Assembly (NCBI GenBank): GCA_014529385.2
Contig: CM043942.1
Coordinates: 56,107,340-56,171,339 of the forward strand
Length of the DNA stretch: 64,000 nt
Direction of reading: 5' to 3'
DNA from: Adiantum capillus-veneris
Lineage: Eukaryota; Streptophyta; Polypodiopsida; Polypodiales; Pteridaceae
This document shows, piece by piece, positions 46,860 to 63,339 of the stretch (its first letter is position 1; the number at the start of each line of letters is the position of its first letter). The translations under genes and the position numbers were made by a program. The notes below the pieces were generated by a model. That model had not been told where the DNA came from and did not search any database. It saw nothing but the letters and a program-made list of their open reading frames with translations.

Positions 46860-47566
46860 GAGGTAGATGAAAGAGATCTTTTTTGGCTACTCCTTGGGCC
46901 CTAATTGGAGTGGCTCTCCGTAAACTTCAAGAACTGCCCCAAAGAGAGTGAGTTTGTGTATATATATATATGTGTGTGTACGATGTGAGCTAGTAGATAG
47001 ACAATATAGGCAATTCAACCTATCCCGAGAGCAAGAGCATTAGAAGTAGTGCAGGTAATGGTAGGCTTGATAGCAAAAGTGACCGCGATAGTCAACATAC
47101 AAGCAAGAGTCATAGAAGGTATGACAATGGAGCTCAAAATAGACATGATCAATGCATTGATGGGGATCACATGGTTATCATGCTAGCAGAAGTGAATGTG
47201 ACAGTTGATGCTATGGTGGAAGTCTTGAAAGAGATCAAGGTGGATATTACAACAGACACGAGTGACTATGGATCGCTTATCTGAGGCTGAAAGCAGGCTT
47301 TGGTGGTACAAGATGTTCTTGCTTTAAGTTTGGTAATCTATGATAGTTTGGTACTCTGTTAGAATTTTTTTTGGTACTATATTTATGTGTGTTATTTGAG
47401 GTTATTTTGCTCTAATTTATAATGCACTACTTTGATAGATGGAGCTGTATAAAATATTCAAGGGTACTTACCCTACAGTGAGGTCGTTGCTTAGATCCTT
47501 GATGTGCAAAAATAATTCTTTGTTTGGAAGTTAAAAGAGTGGTATATGTGCTGTGGTGCGTATCTA
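46860..47566. other. No intact gene
   Basis: Contains a further copy of the Asp/Arg-rich relic (47090-47270) and otherwise no supported feature. Confidence 0.35.
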
Positions 47567-52338
<4,772 letters not shown>

Positions 52339-52502
52339 GAATCATGTCTAGATGAAGTTTTCAAGAAAATTCTAATCAAATACATTAAAGCAAGTTTGGT
52401 CATCATGAAAAATTTCATATTAATATATGCTCCATTTGTTGCGGAAGGGGTCACTTAGGTGAGTGTTCTACTAGCCATTTTATATTTCAGCACATTAATA
52501 TT

Positions 52503-54105
52503 TTGCGAGAATCCATTGTATGCCCTAAACTCGTTGATAGTGAATATCATGCAAAAAAATGCTTGTTTGGAGATTGCCCCCGATATGGGGCTAGGAAGTT
52601 AACATTGTGCTTAGATAATATCACATCAGACAATAGGGAAGTGACTGCGAAAGTTTTTAAGGATGCGGGAACTAAACATGTGGATTCCAAAAGAAGTGAA
52701 AGGAAGCAATTTTAATCATCAAGCACACCTTCCTCTTTAGGTAGTGAGTGCAACAATTTAAAAATTTCTTGCTCAAGTTTTCTAGTGATGTCATTCTGTC
52801 TGTTGTTGATTTTGTACAGAATTAAAGTGCAAAACAAGATTCAATCCATGCATTGATGGTCAACTCAAGTAACCATATTGGTACATATATCTTATGTGAG
52901 AAACTTAGTAGGTGTTGACAATGTCTAGAAGACGCTACACTTTTATATATTAGATGACAAGAACCATGACACACTATTTGCTCACCGTTGTTTTATGCTT
53001 CATGACCAATGGCTTAAACAGTAAGCAAATCATTTGCACTCTCATTGTGTATAATTAGATGGTGCCGCTTCTCAATTTGTGGCATGAAGCCTTACTATTT
53101 TGTGGAAAGGTAAAATCAATTGATAGGCTTAAATATGATGCATAACTTCTCCACGTCAATGCACGGTGAAGGAGAGCATGATGGTGTGAGTGCTATGATC
53201 AAGAGAACACTTACTCCATGAGGAGCTCAAACCAGGTGGTTGGTCTATGAAGTGTGTAGCAAATTCAAGTGGTTAGCCTATGAAGTGTGTAGCAAATGTA
53301 GTGAGCTTTCTTAATGCAAATTTTAGCCCATTAGAGAAGTCCATAGGTGTAATACCCAATGAGTTTTTTGGATGGTGTCAAATGATGATGTGTAGCATAG
53401 CCTAATGTGGGACTATCAACACATTATTGGCACTTGTTCCTTCTATTATGTTGATGGATACTCTACAAGTAACCCATGTGTTGTGCATTTTTTAACACTC
53501 TCATAATTTTGTGACCCATATCTGAAGGGGCAATGGATGAGGTGCAAGAATATACTACATGTAGATGAGTGGAAATATGTTTCCATTGTGTCACTGATAG
53601 AGATGATGGAAGCATATACTATCTCAGAGGATGATGATGAGGATGGCAATGTTGATATATATTGCATTCCCACAATTCATCATCATAATGTGGCCATGTA
53701 TAAAGGAGACCCCAAAGTGTTGTGAAAAATGTTGTTCATAGGAGACAAATTTGCAGTCAAAGTAGTTGACAAGAACGGGGACTTCTAATCCTTAAAATTG
53801 ATAAAAACAATTAGTACATAACCAAAGTAGAGAAGGATAAGTGGAATAACAAAAATGGAGTACTAGTTGAGGGCTTGTACTATGACCAAGTGAAAGGGAA
53901 AGTTGACACATACACCCTACCAGATCATGTCCCTCTATTGATGATATACTCCCATCTTGTAAGAGCCATACACTTCCCCATAGAAGCTACCCTTGAGCTA
54001 CCAAGCCAATTCAAATTATCCTCTGAGGTAAATGAGAACATTTACAATAGTATGCCATTAGATGATGATATAGAGAAAAATGTAAGCATGAAAACCTTAC
54101 CATAG
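52503..54105 (+). pseudogene. Transposon-like coding relic, family uncertain
   Basis: Protein-like blocks follow one another on the plus strand in different frames. A cysteine-rich start (CPKLVDSEYHAKKCLFGDCP) comes first. At about 53060 LDGAASQF occurs, and at about 53145 a block with HGEGEHDGVSAMIKRTL. Then IHFPIEATLELPSQF-type sequence lies at 53960, preceded by YYDQVKGKVDTYTLPDH. The D-G-A-x-x-Q-F plus HGxGxxDG pattern recalls an uncharacterised transposase-like family seen in plants and algae, from memory only. Stops are numerous. I would not assign a superfamily. Confidence 0.35.
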
Positions 54106-54233
54106 TAGCAAATGACAACATCTATACCTCTAGAAAGTAAAGTATCATTCCTCAAACCATTTGAGTGGTATTGATAATTTCAGTATATTACACTTGTCTA
54201 TCAATGTTTAACTATTTCTTTGGCTTTAGCCGG

Positions 54234-55369
54234 TGTCAGGAGTTTTTTGGAGCAAGGGATTGTGCATATGTACATACCCCTGCATGGTGCATCGAATAAA
54301 GGATTGCCCATTTTCCAGAGCCAGGTGGTTACGTGGGGCCCACATGTGTACAGGTAGGACAACATGTATATAGTGCATCATTTTTCACTATCACCAGTAC
54401 CAGTATGTTTTTTCCATAATAATGAGGAGTTGGTAGCGCATAAAACTTCTCAAGGAAGCTATCCACGGGCTGACGACATGAGGTGAGCAGGTGCATCAGA
54501 TGGCATCTAGTGGCGTCAGGAGGCCAAATGGGGTCAATATTTGCACGTGGATAAGTACGGACACAACGTGGGTGTTTTCTTGTGATAATTATGCAAAAAG
54601 GTAATCATGAGGACTATATTTGGGGTCCACTTCACGTGGTTGCGGGATGCATTATTGAAAAAAGTTGAGTGCCAGGTGTGCGGATGGATGCAGCAGGGTG
54701 ACAACTATGCACTCCGAGGTCAGTTTTTGGCCTGTTCGGGGTCCGTTTGAGGTCAACTAAAAGGCCCAAGTAATAAATCTAAGTGTGGGAACTGAAAAAA
54801 CTGAGAGAAGACCATAAAAAACGTAGATAGAAGAGGAGGAACATCCGCAACTATGTTTTTGCTGTTCTTGGAGCCTGTTTTGGCCATAAACTGCTCATTC
54901 GAGGTCGGATTTGAGCACTTTGACATTGTAGACTGGGGTTTTGGGCCATTCCGGACGCGATGGTGCTGTCCATTTTGCCAAATTCCTCACTATTTTTTTT
55001 GCTATTTTGGCTGTGTAAGTTTCTCTTATGAGCGAAGCTTCTGCTCCAAGTTGTGATTGTATCTGGCATATTTTTTTCATATTGTGTGAGCTATTTGCCC
55101 CATTGGTGTTGGCCCAAGCTCAGTTGTATCTAAACATAAAAAATTCTTCTCTTTTGAGCTGAGTTTTTTGGGTGTGTGTGTGTGCATCTCTCTGTGTGGA
55201 GTGGGTAAATGGGTAGTCTCTCTCCTCTCACTCCATAGGTGTGTTCCCTGTCTCGGCCAGGTGGGTTGTGTAAGCCGAGTGGTGCCCCATAGTGTTTGTG
55301 TGTATCATCCCAAGAGTGTGTGTCGGGTCATTATAGAGGCATTGTGTGTGTGTTTTCATCCTGCTCACA
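54234..55369 (+). repeat. 5' LTR of the gypsy element
   Basis: 1136 bp, TG...CA; closely matches the 3' LTR with scattered single-base changes and small indels. Confidence 0.9.
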
Positions 55370-56423
55370 TTCTTTTGGCGTCCCCACGGAGGATCTTCTT
55401 CGAGTACCTTCAGCTTCGGGATTATAGGTTTTAGATTGCAGACTACAGGTTACATGTTACAGGTTAGAGGGACATGCACAGGTAGAGGTGATTCACATAG
55501 GTACATGTAGCTGGAGTAGAGTGATATATTGACAATGGGAGTCACTTCCAGTTGTCGTGGGTATGCATCATTTGGCGCCTATTTGAGCGCATTGTATATT
55601 GGTATTGTACGTTACTTGTGGAAACTGCCAATGTACGCCTTTGTGGAGCCATACTTGGTTTTATTGGCAATCCCAGCCATTTCTAAGACTTGGTCTAGAA
55701 GATAGTCATTTCTGAGACTTGACTATACGTGATTTGCATTAGCCTTCGTGAGAGGGTCGATAGCGTGAGGTTTAATTGAGCTGAGGGATTCTCAAATGTG
55801 GAGATCCTTTCGGTGATACAAGTAGCTGGAGAACCCTTTTTGTGACCTTACCATAGGCTATGTACTAGTGATTCCTACTTGATGATCGGGTTCTATTGTT
55901 GGCAGTTTATGCATACATATAAACTCTATATTTTGGGTTCTCACTACTCTACTTCTGGGGAAACTCTATCAAAAATTTTCCAAGTTGTGATGGCTGGTTT
56001 TTTTTGTCTTTTGAGCTATTTATGCTGTTATGTTGCTGAAATTTTGGCAAACTCAGAGGATAAGATAGGTGTGCTTTCTTGGGAGCTGCATGGTTGGCTT
56101 TAATGGATGATCAAAATGGACCTCAATTCACTCCTTTTCATTTAACTCAAAGAATCCAGATAAATGTTCATGTGCCTAGGAAGATTTTTTTCCAACAGCA
56201 CATAGTCTTTATGTTCGAGCCAAGAAGATTAAGAGAGATACTCGAATGTCCTTTGCGTGTTCTAATTCCGATGATTAACTATGAAAACTCATTTGATGTG
56301 CACGTGTTCATCCTTATCTAAAAACAAGCTCGATTGAAGTTTTTGGGGATTGGATCAGTAAAAATTTTGGGTTCTTGCACGTGTGTTCAAAGGGGTTCTC
56401 AAAGGATCGTAGCTTGGGTAGCC
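55370..56423. other. Untranslated leader of the gypsy element
   Basis: About 1.05 kb between the primer-binding region and the gag ATG. Only short open frames. Confidence 0.5.
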
Positions 56424-57342
56424 ATGGCTTTCTCTTATCCGGAGTTTCATGGAAGAAGTGATGAAGATGTAGAAGACTTTTTGGAAAAGATGGAGGTTGC
56501 CTGTATTAGCAACGAAATTCATGACCCGGTGCAGATGTTACATCTTCTCCAAATTTGTTTGAAGAGTGATTCATGAGTTTGGTCCAAAGCATTTGAAGAG
56601 GAGTTGCGTGTGGCGGATCCACCTGTAAGATTGAGTTGGGACAATCTAAGGCATGGATTGGAAGTGGAGTTTGTGAAGACAAAAGATCCTGACAAAGTGT
56701 GGCAAGAAGTACAGGCTTTAGTGCAAAAGGAAGGTGAGCCAGTAGATGCGTACATATGTAAGTTTTCATTGGCATGGGAGCGGATGTGCAAGGCCTTAGC
56801 ACCACAAGTACCTCCACCTGACATGATGAAGAAGGACAGGTTCTTGGCTGGTCTTTGAGAGAATACACGTTGGAGAGTGGAGCTAAAGAAGCCTAGGGCA
56901 TATGAAGATGCACTGGAGGTAGCAAGGAACAAAGAGTGGAAGCTAGGAAAACGAGCCATCTAGGAGTAGAGTCTTTGCCCATGAGGTCTGAATTTCAGCC
57001 TCTGGATTATTTACAAGGTCGCATGCTAGCGGTTCATCATGAATCAGTGGTTCCTATTACTCCTCAGGTTATGCCACAATGGTCACTACAGCAGTGCAAG
57101 ATGATGGGCTAAGGCAAGACATGAGGCAAGTGGTAGATTTAATGAAGAATCTCAGCCTAAACATGCTAGGTCAAGTGGGAAATAATTGAGGTCGAGGGAG
57201 GTTTGTAAATCAGCCAGGAGGTGAAGAAAGACCTAAGAATGGTGTTGGACAAAGTAATGGTAGGTTTTGGAGGCAGATGCCCACATGTTATAACTGTGGA
57301 GAGTTGGGCCACATCAGCCCGTAATGTGATAAGCCACCAAGG
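56424..57342 (+). pseudogene. Gag of the gypsy element, with stops and a frameshift
   Basis: The ATG at 56424 (MAFSYPEFHGRSDEDVEDFL) starts the retrotransposon-gag domain; the WERMCK and KKDRFLAGL segments mark its end. In-frame stops are TGA 56574, TGA 56856, TAG 56961 and TAG 56967. The frame then shifts, and from about 57090 the downstream frame carries a CCHC zinc knuckle, CYNCGELGH plus a final Cys (57286-57327), interrupted by TAA at 57322 and preceded by TGA at 57187. The zinc knuckle binds the element's RNA during particle assembly. Confidence 0.75.
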
Positions 57343-58248
57343 ATGGGGGGAGACATGTATCCATTTCCAAGACAGGTGCTAACTAGGTCCAATGATTATG
57401 GCATCGAAATTAAGGGAGATGAAGGAACCAGTGGATTAACCCAGGTGGAAAAGGGAAAGACAAAAGTGATCAGTGTAGTCACCTTGGAGAAGGCATCAAA
57501 GCTAGAGGATACATTAGTGATGCCTATTGGGAAGAGGACCACAGAGGAAAAGGAAGGAAGAGGTGCCCCAGGTCCTAGTAAGAAGAAGGGAAAGAGCCAT
57601 GAAGACGAAGATGTCAAGGCTAAGAGGAAAAGAAGGGCTCGTTGCAAGTTTCATGTTTCAGATTTTCCACTAGGGGATGGGCAATTAAGCTATGACTTGA
57701 AGGAGGATCTGGCGAGTAGAAAAGCAGATGTTACTTTTGGGAAGCTTATAGAGATGGTGCCTAAGCTAAAGCGACGGTGGAAGATGATGGTTAACCCAAT
57801 GGAGAAAGAGCCAGAAAGAGGTTCAATGAAGGTGTTGGCAATGGATGAGCTACCAGACATTTGTCCAATCGTAGATGTGTGGCATAAAAGTAAAAATCTA
57901 GGACAAAGTTATGTGGATGGTGGAGCCCAAATATGTGTCATAACACACTCATGCGTTGAGAAGATGGGTCTTACAGTGAGTGGGGTGTCAGGCTTCCGGA
58001 TCAAATTGGCAAACCATCAAAAAGTAAACTGCTTGGGTGTTGTAAAGAGCTTAGAAGTGGAGGTGTATGATGCAAAGGTGGTGGTTGATTTTCATGTGAT
58101 GCCAGCAGGGTTGGGAGCATATCCTATTATCCTGGGTAGACCATGGTTACGTGCAGTGGGAGCTGTTCAAGATTGGAGACGTGGTACGATTAGCCTCTAT
58201 GGAAAGACAGGTGCCAATAAGCTTTATAATATGGACACAAGGAAATGA
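57343..58248 (+). CDS. Protease region of the gypsy element
   Basis: A 301-codon open segment continuous with the zinc-knuckle frame. A long Lys/Glu-rich linker precedes the retroviral-type aspartic protease: VDGGAQICVI with catalytic Asp at 57916-57918, then the ILGRPWLRAVGA flap/end motif near 58130. The segment ends in a TGA (58246) within otherwise continuous frame, followed by an acidic linker. Confidence 0.8.
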   Translation: MGGDMYPFPRQVLTRSNDYGIEIKGDEGTSGLTQVEKGKTKVISVVTLEKASKLEDTLVMPIGKRTTEEKEGRGAPGPSKKKGKSHEDEDVKAKRKRRARCKFHVSDFPLGDGQLSYDLKEDLASRKADVTFGKLIEMVPKLKRRWKMMVNPMEKEPERGSMKVLAMDELPDICPIVDVWHKSKNLGQSYVDGGAQICVITHSCVEKMGLTVSGVSGFRIKLANHQKVNCLGVVKSLEVEVYDAKVVVDFHVMPAGLGAYPIILGRPWLRAVGAVQDWRRGTISLYGKTGANKLYNMDTRK

Positions 58249-59430
58249 TTGGAGGAGCTTTATGAAGATGAAGATGACTCTAGTGATGAAGACTATTCTA
58301 CAGTGACTGATGAGGACAGTGATAGTACTATCAGCAGTGATGAGGATGCTGATGTTGCATTTCTTTTGATGGACAAAGAAATCCAGGAGTCTGTTTTAGT
58401 TGCATTTGTGAATGAGGTTGAAGATGAAATTGAAGGGCCTTATGAAGTGATTGAAGGGCTGATACAAACCAAGGTTGAGTTGTCAAAGAAGCAGGAATTG
58501 ATGACACAAATGATCAGTGAAGACCTCTCAACTATGGAGAAGGAGATATATTTGAACATGCTGGCTAGTTTTCCTAATTTGTTCATTACTTCATATGAAG
58601 AGATCAGAGGATTCAAGGGCGAAGAGATGCATATAGATATGAAAGAAGGTGCTAAGCAAGTGCGGAAAAGGCTAAGAAGGATGGGTCAAGAGTAGATGGA
58701 AGCCTTGCGGGAAGAGGTGGACAAGTTATTGAAGGCAGGGTTCATAGTCCCTGTGGAAACCACAAAATGGGTGAGTCCCGTAGTAGTCAGTCCAAAGAAG
58801 GATGGAAAGTGGAGGATTTGTGTAGATTTTAAGCCCTTAAATTCAGCCACTAAGAAGAACCCATATCCTCTTCCGTTCATCGATCAGATCTTGGATTCAC
58901 TGTATGAGAGGTACAGTGTGTGTGATGGTTTTTCGGGCTATTTTCAATTGAAGATTGCTCTTAAAGACAACACAAAGACAACTTTGATTACGCCATGGGG
59001 CTGCTATTGCTACACAGTATTTTCATTTGGGTTGTCAAATGGACCATCTTTCTATCAAGAAAGAGCAAATTGGGTGTTGGCACCATTCATTGGTAGTTGT
59101 GTTAAAGATTTTATGAATGACTTTTGTGTCTACAGCAGTAGGGCTGAACACCATGAGAAGTTGTAGATGGTATTGGCTCGATATGATGAATGTGGAGGAC
59201 AACTAAATCCAAACAAATGTCATCTAGCACAGCCAAGGGTGAAGTTACTGGGCCACATGGTGTCAGAAAATGGCATTGAGGCTGATCCAAACAAGGAAGT
59301 CTATTATTCTTCTTCCATCACCTACGAGTACAAAGAAAATGGCAACCTTTATACACAAAGTGAAGTACATGGCATGGTTTATTCCATTGTCTTTACAACT
59401 TCTTTATCCATTACAACAAGTGGCAAAGCA
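58249..59430 (+). pseudogene. Reverse transcriptase of the gypsy element, catalytic site mutated
   Basis: After an acidic linker (58249-58695, ending in TAG) the RT begins: VDKLLKAGFIVPV, SPVVVSPKKDGKWRICVDF, then LNSATKKNPYPLPF. The palm motif that is normally FMDD or YVDD reads FMND at about 59113, so one of the two catalytic aspartates is replaced. A TAG at 59164-59166 follows EKL. The thumb has QLNPNKCHLAQ and GHMVSENGIEADPNK, then a frameshift near 59290. This copy cannot encode an active RT. Confidence 0.85.
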
Positions 59431-59959
59431 TGATCCATTGCAATGGGATGACAAGTGTGAAAAAGTGTTGCAAGAGGTGAAAGAGGTGTTAGGGGGGTTG
59501 TCAGCCATGCAGGCTCCTGAATGGGGGCAAGTGTTTTATGTAAATCCATCAGTAGGGGATGATTCCATTGGAGTCATGCTATTGCAAAAGGGGAAGGGAA
59601 GCCATTATATGAGGCCAGTGTATTGTGCAAGCCAAGTGAAGTTGGTAGCAGAGAGAAAATTCTCAGAAGTAGAGCTAGTGATGGCTAGTGTAATATTTGC
59701 TTGTCGACGATTTCGTCATTACTTGCTACCACGACCTTTTGTTTTCTTGACAAGTTATGCCTTTTTGCCACAATTAATTAATGGCACTAACATGTCAAAT
59801 GTGGTGAAGAAATGGGTAATTGAGCTGCAAGAGTTTGAGTTCTCTTTTCTAGTGGAAGACAGTAGAAGAGCTACCCTAGTTGATTTGTTGACCTACAAGG
59901 AGAATCCCCTTATTGTTAAGGAAGAGGCGGTGAGAAAGGTAGTTGAAGAAGTTCCATAG
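59290..59959 (+). CDS. First RNase H (connection/tether) domain of the gypsy element
   Basis: The frame continues the RT end: LLPSPTSTKK, KVKYMAWFIPLS, then YVNPSVGDDSIGVMLLQKGKG and KFSEVELVMASVIFACRRFRH. In Ty3 RNase H the first strand has TDAS and a later one YTDH; here these read VNPS and LTSY, so acidic catalytic positions are missing. It probably acts as a structural tether between RT and the second RNase H, as described for elements with dual RNase H. It ends with TAG at 59957. Confidence 0.7.
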
Positions 59960-59974
59960 ATTAGCAATGCACAT

Positions 59975-60352
59975 GTGTTTTTCTTTGATGGTTCATACAG
60001 AAAGAGCCATTGTGCGACTTCAGGGGGTATAGCACTTTATGATCCAGAGGGGAAGCTAGTATGCAAGAGAGGGTTCAAGTTGGATGCACATAGCAACAAT
60101 GAGGCTGAATATGCTACTTTGGAAGCCGGATTACACATTTGTTTGAAGCATGGGGTTAGAAGATTGAGCATAAAAGGTGATGCCTTGTTAGTTGTTGTGA
60201 AGAAAGTGCTGGGTGTGTGGAAGAGCAAGAACACCTCATTGAAGGAAATGTGTTTCAGAATTAAAGGCCTGCTAAAAAAGTTTAAAGCTGGAGCATCAGA
60301 CACATTGAATGCGCTCTTAATGGAGAGGCACATGAAGCAGCTCAAAGTATGA
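59975..60352 (+). CDS. Second RNase H domain of the gypsy element
   Basis: This segment has FFDGSYRKS (catalytic Asp), NNEAEYATLEAGL (catalytic Glu) and IKGDALLVV (catalytic Asp), the pattern of a cellular/archaeal-like RNase H. It would degrade RNA in RNA-DNA hybrids in place of the degenerate first domain. A one-base frameshift near 60285 moves the reading into the integrase frame, where GEAHEAAQSM ends the domain. Confidence 0.8.
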   Translation: MFFFDGSYRKSHCATSGGIALYDPEGKLVCKRGFKLDAHSNNEAEYATLEAGLHICLKHGVRRLSIKGDALLVVVKKVLGVWKSKNTSLKEMCFRIKGLLKKFKAGASDTLNALLMERHMKQLKV

Positions 60353-61764
60353 TTGGGGAGCTATTTGTGTTGAGGACCAATTTACCTCTTTATCATGGCC
60401 GGGAAAGTTTGGCTCAAGAAGAGGAGTTTTTACTAATAGGAATCATTCCAAAGGACATTCAGAAGTCTAAGAAGTATGGCTTTGTGCGTAGAGCATACAT
60501 GTACAAATTGATTGGTAATGTATTATACATGAAAGGGAGTGATCTCGTGTTGAGACGTGTACCTTGGCAGGAGGAGCTTTATAGAGTGTTGGAAGAGAAT
60601 CATGAAGGTGCATGTGGCGGTCATTTTTCTCTAAAGATCACCTTGCATAAGATCTTGCAGGAGGGGTATGTATGGCCTAGTTTGCACAAGGATGTTCACC
60701 ATTGGTGTAGGTCTTGCAATAGGTGTCAAGCATTTGGGAAGAGAGTGTTGAAGCCAGAGTTACGAAAAACCATTATGGCGTTTGATGTGTTTGAAAAGTG
60801 GGGGATTGATGCAATAGGCCTGTTACATATCACAAGCAGAGGCAAAAGCTATATTTTGATTGCAGTGGACTATCTCTCTAGATGGGCAGAGGTTATAGCA
60901 GTAAAACAGATCACTGCAAAGGATGTGGAAAAATTTGTGTATGATGAAATATGTTGCAAGTTTGGGGTGACACTGGAGCTACTTTCGGATAAGGGGCCAG
61001 GATTTAGAGCCAAACTGCTAGACTTTTTATGCGCGAAGATGAAGATTAGGCACCAGCATACCACTCCTTATTACCCCTAGTGTAATGTCTTAAATGAAAG
61101 ATTCAATGGTGAGTTGGTACAAATTCCTTCAAAAGTGACAGAGCACCAAGGAAAGAATTGGGATTTGGAATTGCCTAGTGCATTATGGGCTTACCGTAGT
61201 TCGGTGAAGACAGGTACATGGTTTAGTCCATTTCACTTGGTATATGGAAAGGAAGCACTATTGCCTGTGGAGGTAGAGTTGCCTGCGGTCAAGATGCTAG
61301 AGAAGTTGCTTGGGCCGCCTAGTGATGCATTCAAAGAGAGGCTCTTACAGTTACAAGAAGCTCAACTGGATAGGATGAGTGCATTGGAACATTATGGACA
61401 AATGCAGGATAAGGCTTTGGCAAAGATAAATGAAAAGGTCAAAAGTAAGGGTATCAAGAAACATGACTTGGTTTTGCGCTACAACATCAAGCTGGACAAC
61501 ACATTCCAAAAGAAGTTTCAAATTAAGTGGGAAGGTCCTTTCAAGGTAGTGGAGTGTTTTCCAAATGGTACATATCAGCTTGCTAACCTGGATGGGATTC
61601 CACATAAGTCAAGGGTAAATGGATTGCGTCTTAAATTGCATCATGCCAGGTTAATGATGGTGGAGCAAGATGAGCTGTCTGCAGAACAAGTATTGTATGT
61701 GAGGGATGAGGAGACCTGTGACGCGACAAGTCTCATATCTCTTTTTGCTGCTGATCATGAATGA
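60349..61764 (+). pseudogene. Integrase of the gypsy element, one in-frame stop
   Basis: The N-terminal zinc site H-H-C-C spans HEGACGGH to CRSCNRC (60601-60723). The catalytic core has GIDAIG (Asp, about 60805), LLSDKGPGF (Asp, about 60988) and LNERFNG (Glu, about 61096). A TAG at 61078-61080 lies four residues before LNERF, where the family normally has Gln. The C-terminal GPY/F-like module is WEGPFKVVECFPNGTYQL. The stop at 61762 is the natural end; no chromodomain follows. A short gap then leads to the purine tract and 3' LTR. Confidence 0.85.
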
Positions 61765-61792
61765 TCTAACAGGCTAGGGGATGGGAAACTTA

Positions 61793-62938
61793 TGTCAGGA
61801 GTTTTTTGGAGCAAGGGATTGTGAATATGTACATACCCTTGCATGGTGGATCGAATAAAGAATTGACTATTTTCCAGAGCCAGGTGGTTACGTGGGGCCC
61901 ACATGTGTACAAGTAGGACAACATGTATATAGTGCATCGTTTTTCACTATCACCAGTACCAGTGTGTTTTTTCCATAACAATGAGGAGTTGGTAGCGCGT
62001 AAAACTTCTCAAGGAATCTATCCGTGGGCCGACGACAATATGAGGTAAGCAGGTGCGTCAGATGGCATCTAGTGGCGTCAGGAGGCCAAATGGGGTCAAT
62101 ATTTGTACGTGGATAAGTATGGACACAACGTGGGTGTTTTCTTGTGATAATTATGCAAAAAGATCATCATGAGGACTATATTTGGGGTCCACTTCACGCG
62201 GTTGTGGTATGCATTATTGAAAAAAGTTGAGTGACAGGTGTGCGGATGGATGCAGCAGGGTGACAACTATGCACTGCGAGGTCAGTTTTTGGCCTGTTCG
62301 GGGTCCGTTTGAGGTCAACTAAAAGGCCAAGTGTGCCCAAGTAATAAAGCTAAGTGTGAAAACTAAAAAATTTGATAGAAGACCAGAAAAAATGTGGAGA
62401 GAAGAGGAGGAACAGCCGCAACTGTTTTTTGCTGTTTTTGGAGCCTGTTTTGGCCATGAACTGCTCATTCGAGGTCGGATTTGAGCACTTTGACATTGTA
62501 GACTGCGGTTTTGGGCCATTCCGAACGCGATGGCGCTGTCCATTTTGCCAAATTTCTCACTATTTTTTTGCTGTTTTAGCTGTGTAAGTTTCTCCTATGA
62601 GCGAAGCTTCTGCTCCAATTTGTGATTGTATCTGGCATATTTTACCCATATTGTGTGAGCTATTTGCCCCATTGGTGTTGGCCCAAGCTCAGTTGTATCT
62701 AAACAGAAAAAATTCTCCTCTTTTGAGCTGAGTTTTTTGGGTATGTGTGTGTGTGCATCTCTGTGTGTGGAGTGGGTAAATGGGTAGTCTCTCTCCTCTC
62801 ACTCCATAGGTGTATTCCATGTCTCGGCCAGGTGGGTTGTGTAAGCCGAGTGGTGCCCCATAGTGTGTGTGTGTATCATCCCAAGAGTGTGTGTCGGGTC
62901 ATTATAAAGGCATTGTGTGTGTTTTCATCCCGCTCACA
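61793..62938 (+). repeat. 3' LTR of the gypsy element
   Basis: 1146 bp, TG...CA. Lies 26 bases after the integrase stop and is followed by CCGG. Confidence 0.9.
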
Positions 62939-63330
62939 CCGGTACCAAATTTTGGCACAGTATATTAAAAAATAATACTTACTAACACGTACATCGTACC
63001 TTTTACTTATTGAGTATCTACACATCCTACTCCATATATAACTTGCTTTTGAACCAGTACCAAATTGAGACTAACCAGTACCAAATTAGTACTAACGAGT
63101 ACCAATTGCTTATGAGCCGGTACCAAATTGAGACTAACCAGTACCAAATTAGTACCAACGAGTACCAATTGGGTACTAGCAAGTACAAAATGGATACTAA
63201 ACCAACATCAAATTAGTACTAATCGACACAAAAATGAGACTATAGTAGAGCCAAATTGGTACTGTACATGACCAAAATTGACACCAAATAATATCAAACT
63301 ATCAGTAGTACCAAAACAACACCAAAGCCT
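62939..63330. repeat. GTACCAA minisatellite
   Basis: Units of about 21 bp around (C/G)AGTACCAAATT repeat from 62940. From 63055 a trimer of units (GAGACTAA, AGTACTAA and AACGAGTACC variants) repeats after 63 bp. The array decays by 63330. The gypsy element sits at its left edge. Confidence 0.8.
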
Positions 63331-63339
63331 ACTACCACT

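Larger units (their letters stand above)
54234..62938 (+). mobile_element. Full-length Ty3/gypsy retrotransposon, Tat-like, inactivated
   Basis: LTRs at 54234-55369 and 61793-62938 begin TGTCAGGAG and end GCTCACA. CCGG occurs directly before and directly after, a 4-bp duplication. A primer-binding candidate TGGCGTCCCCACGGAGG starts at 55376 and a purine tract (AGGGGATGGGAAA) ends just before the 3' LTR. Internal order is gag, protease, RT, RNase H, second RNase H, integrase, with no chromodomain at the C terminus. The second RNase H between the RT-RNase H and integrase is the hallmark of the Tat group. Confidence 0.9.
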
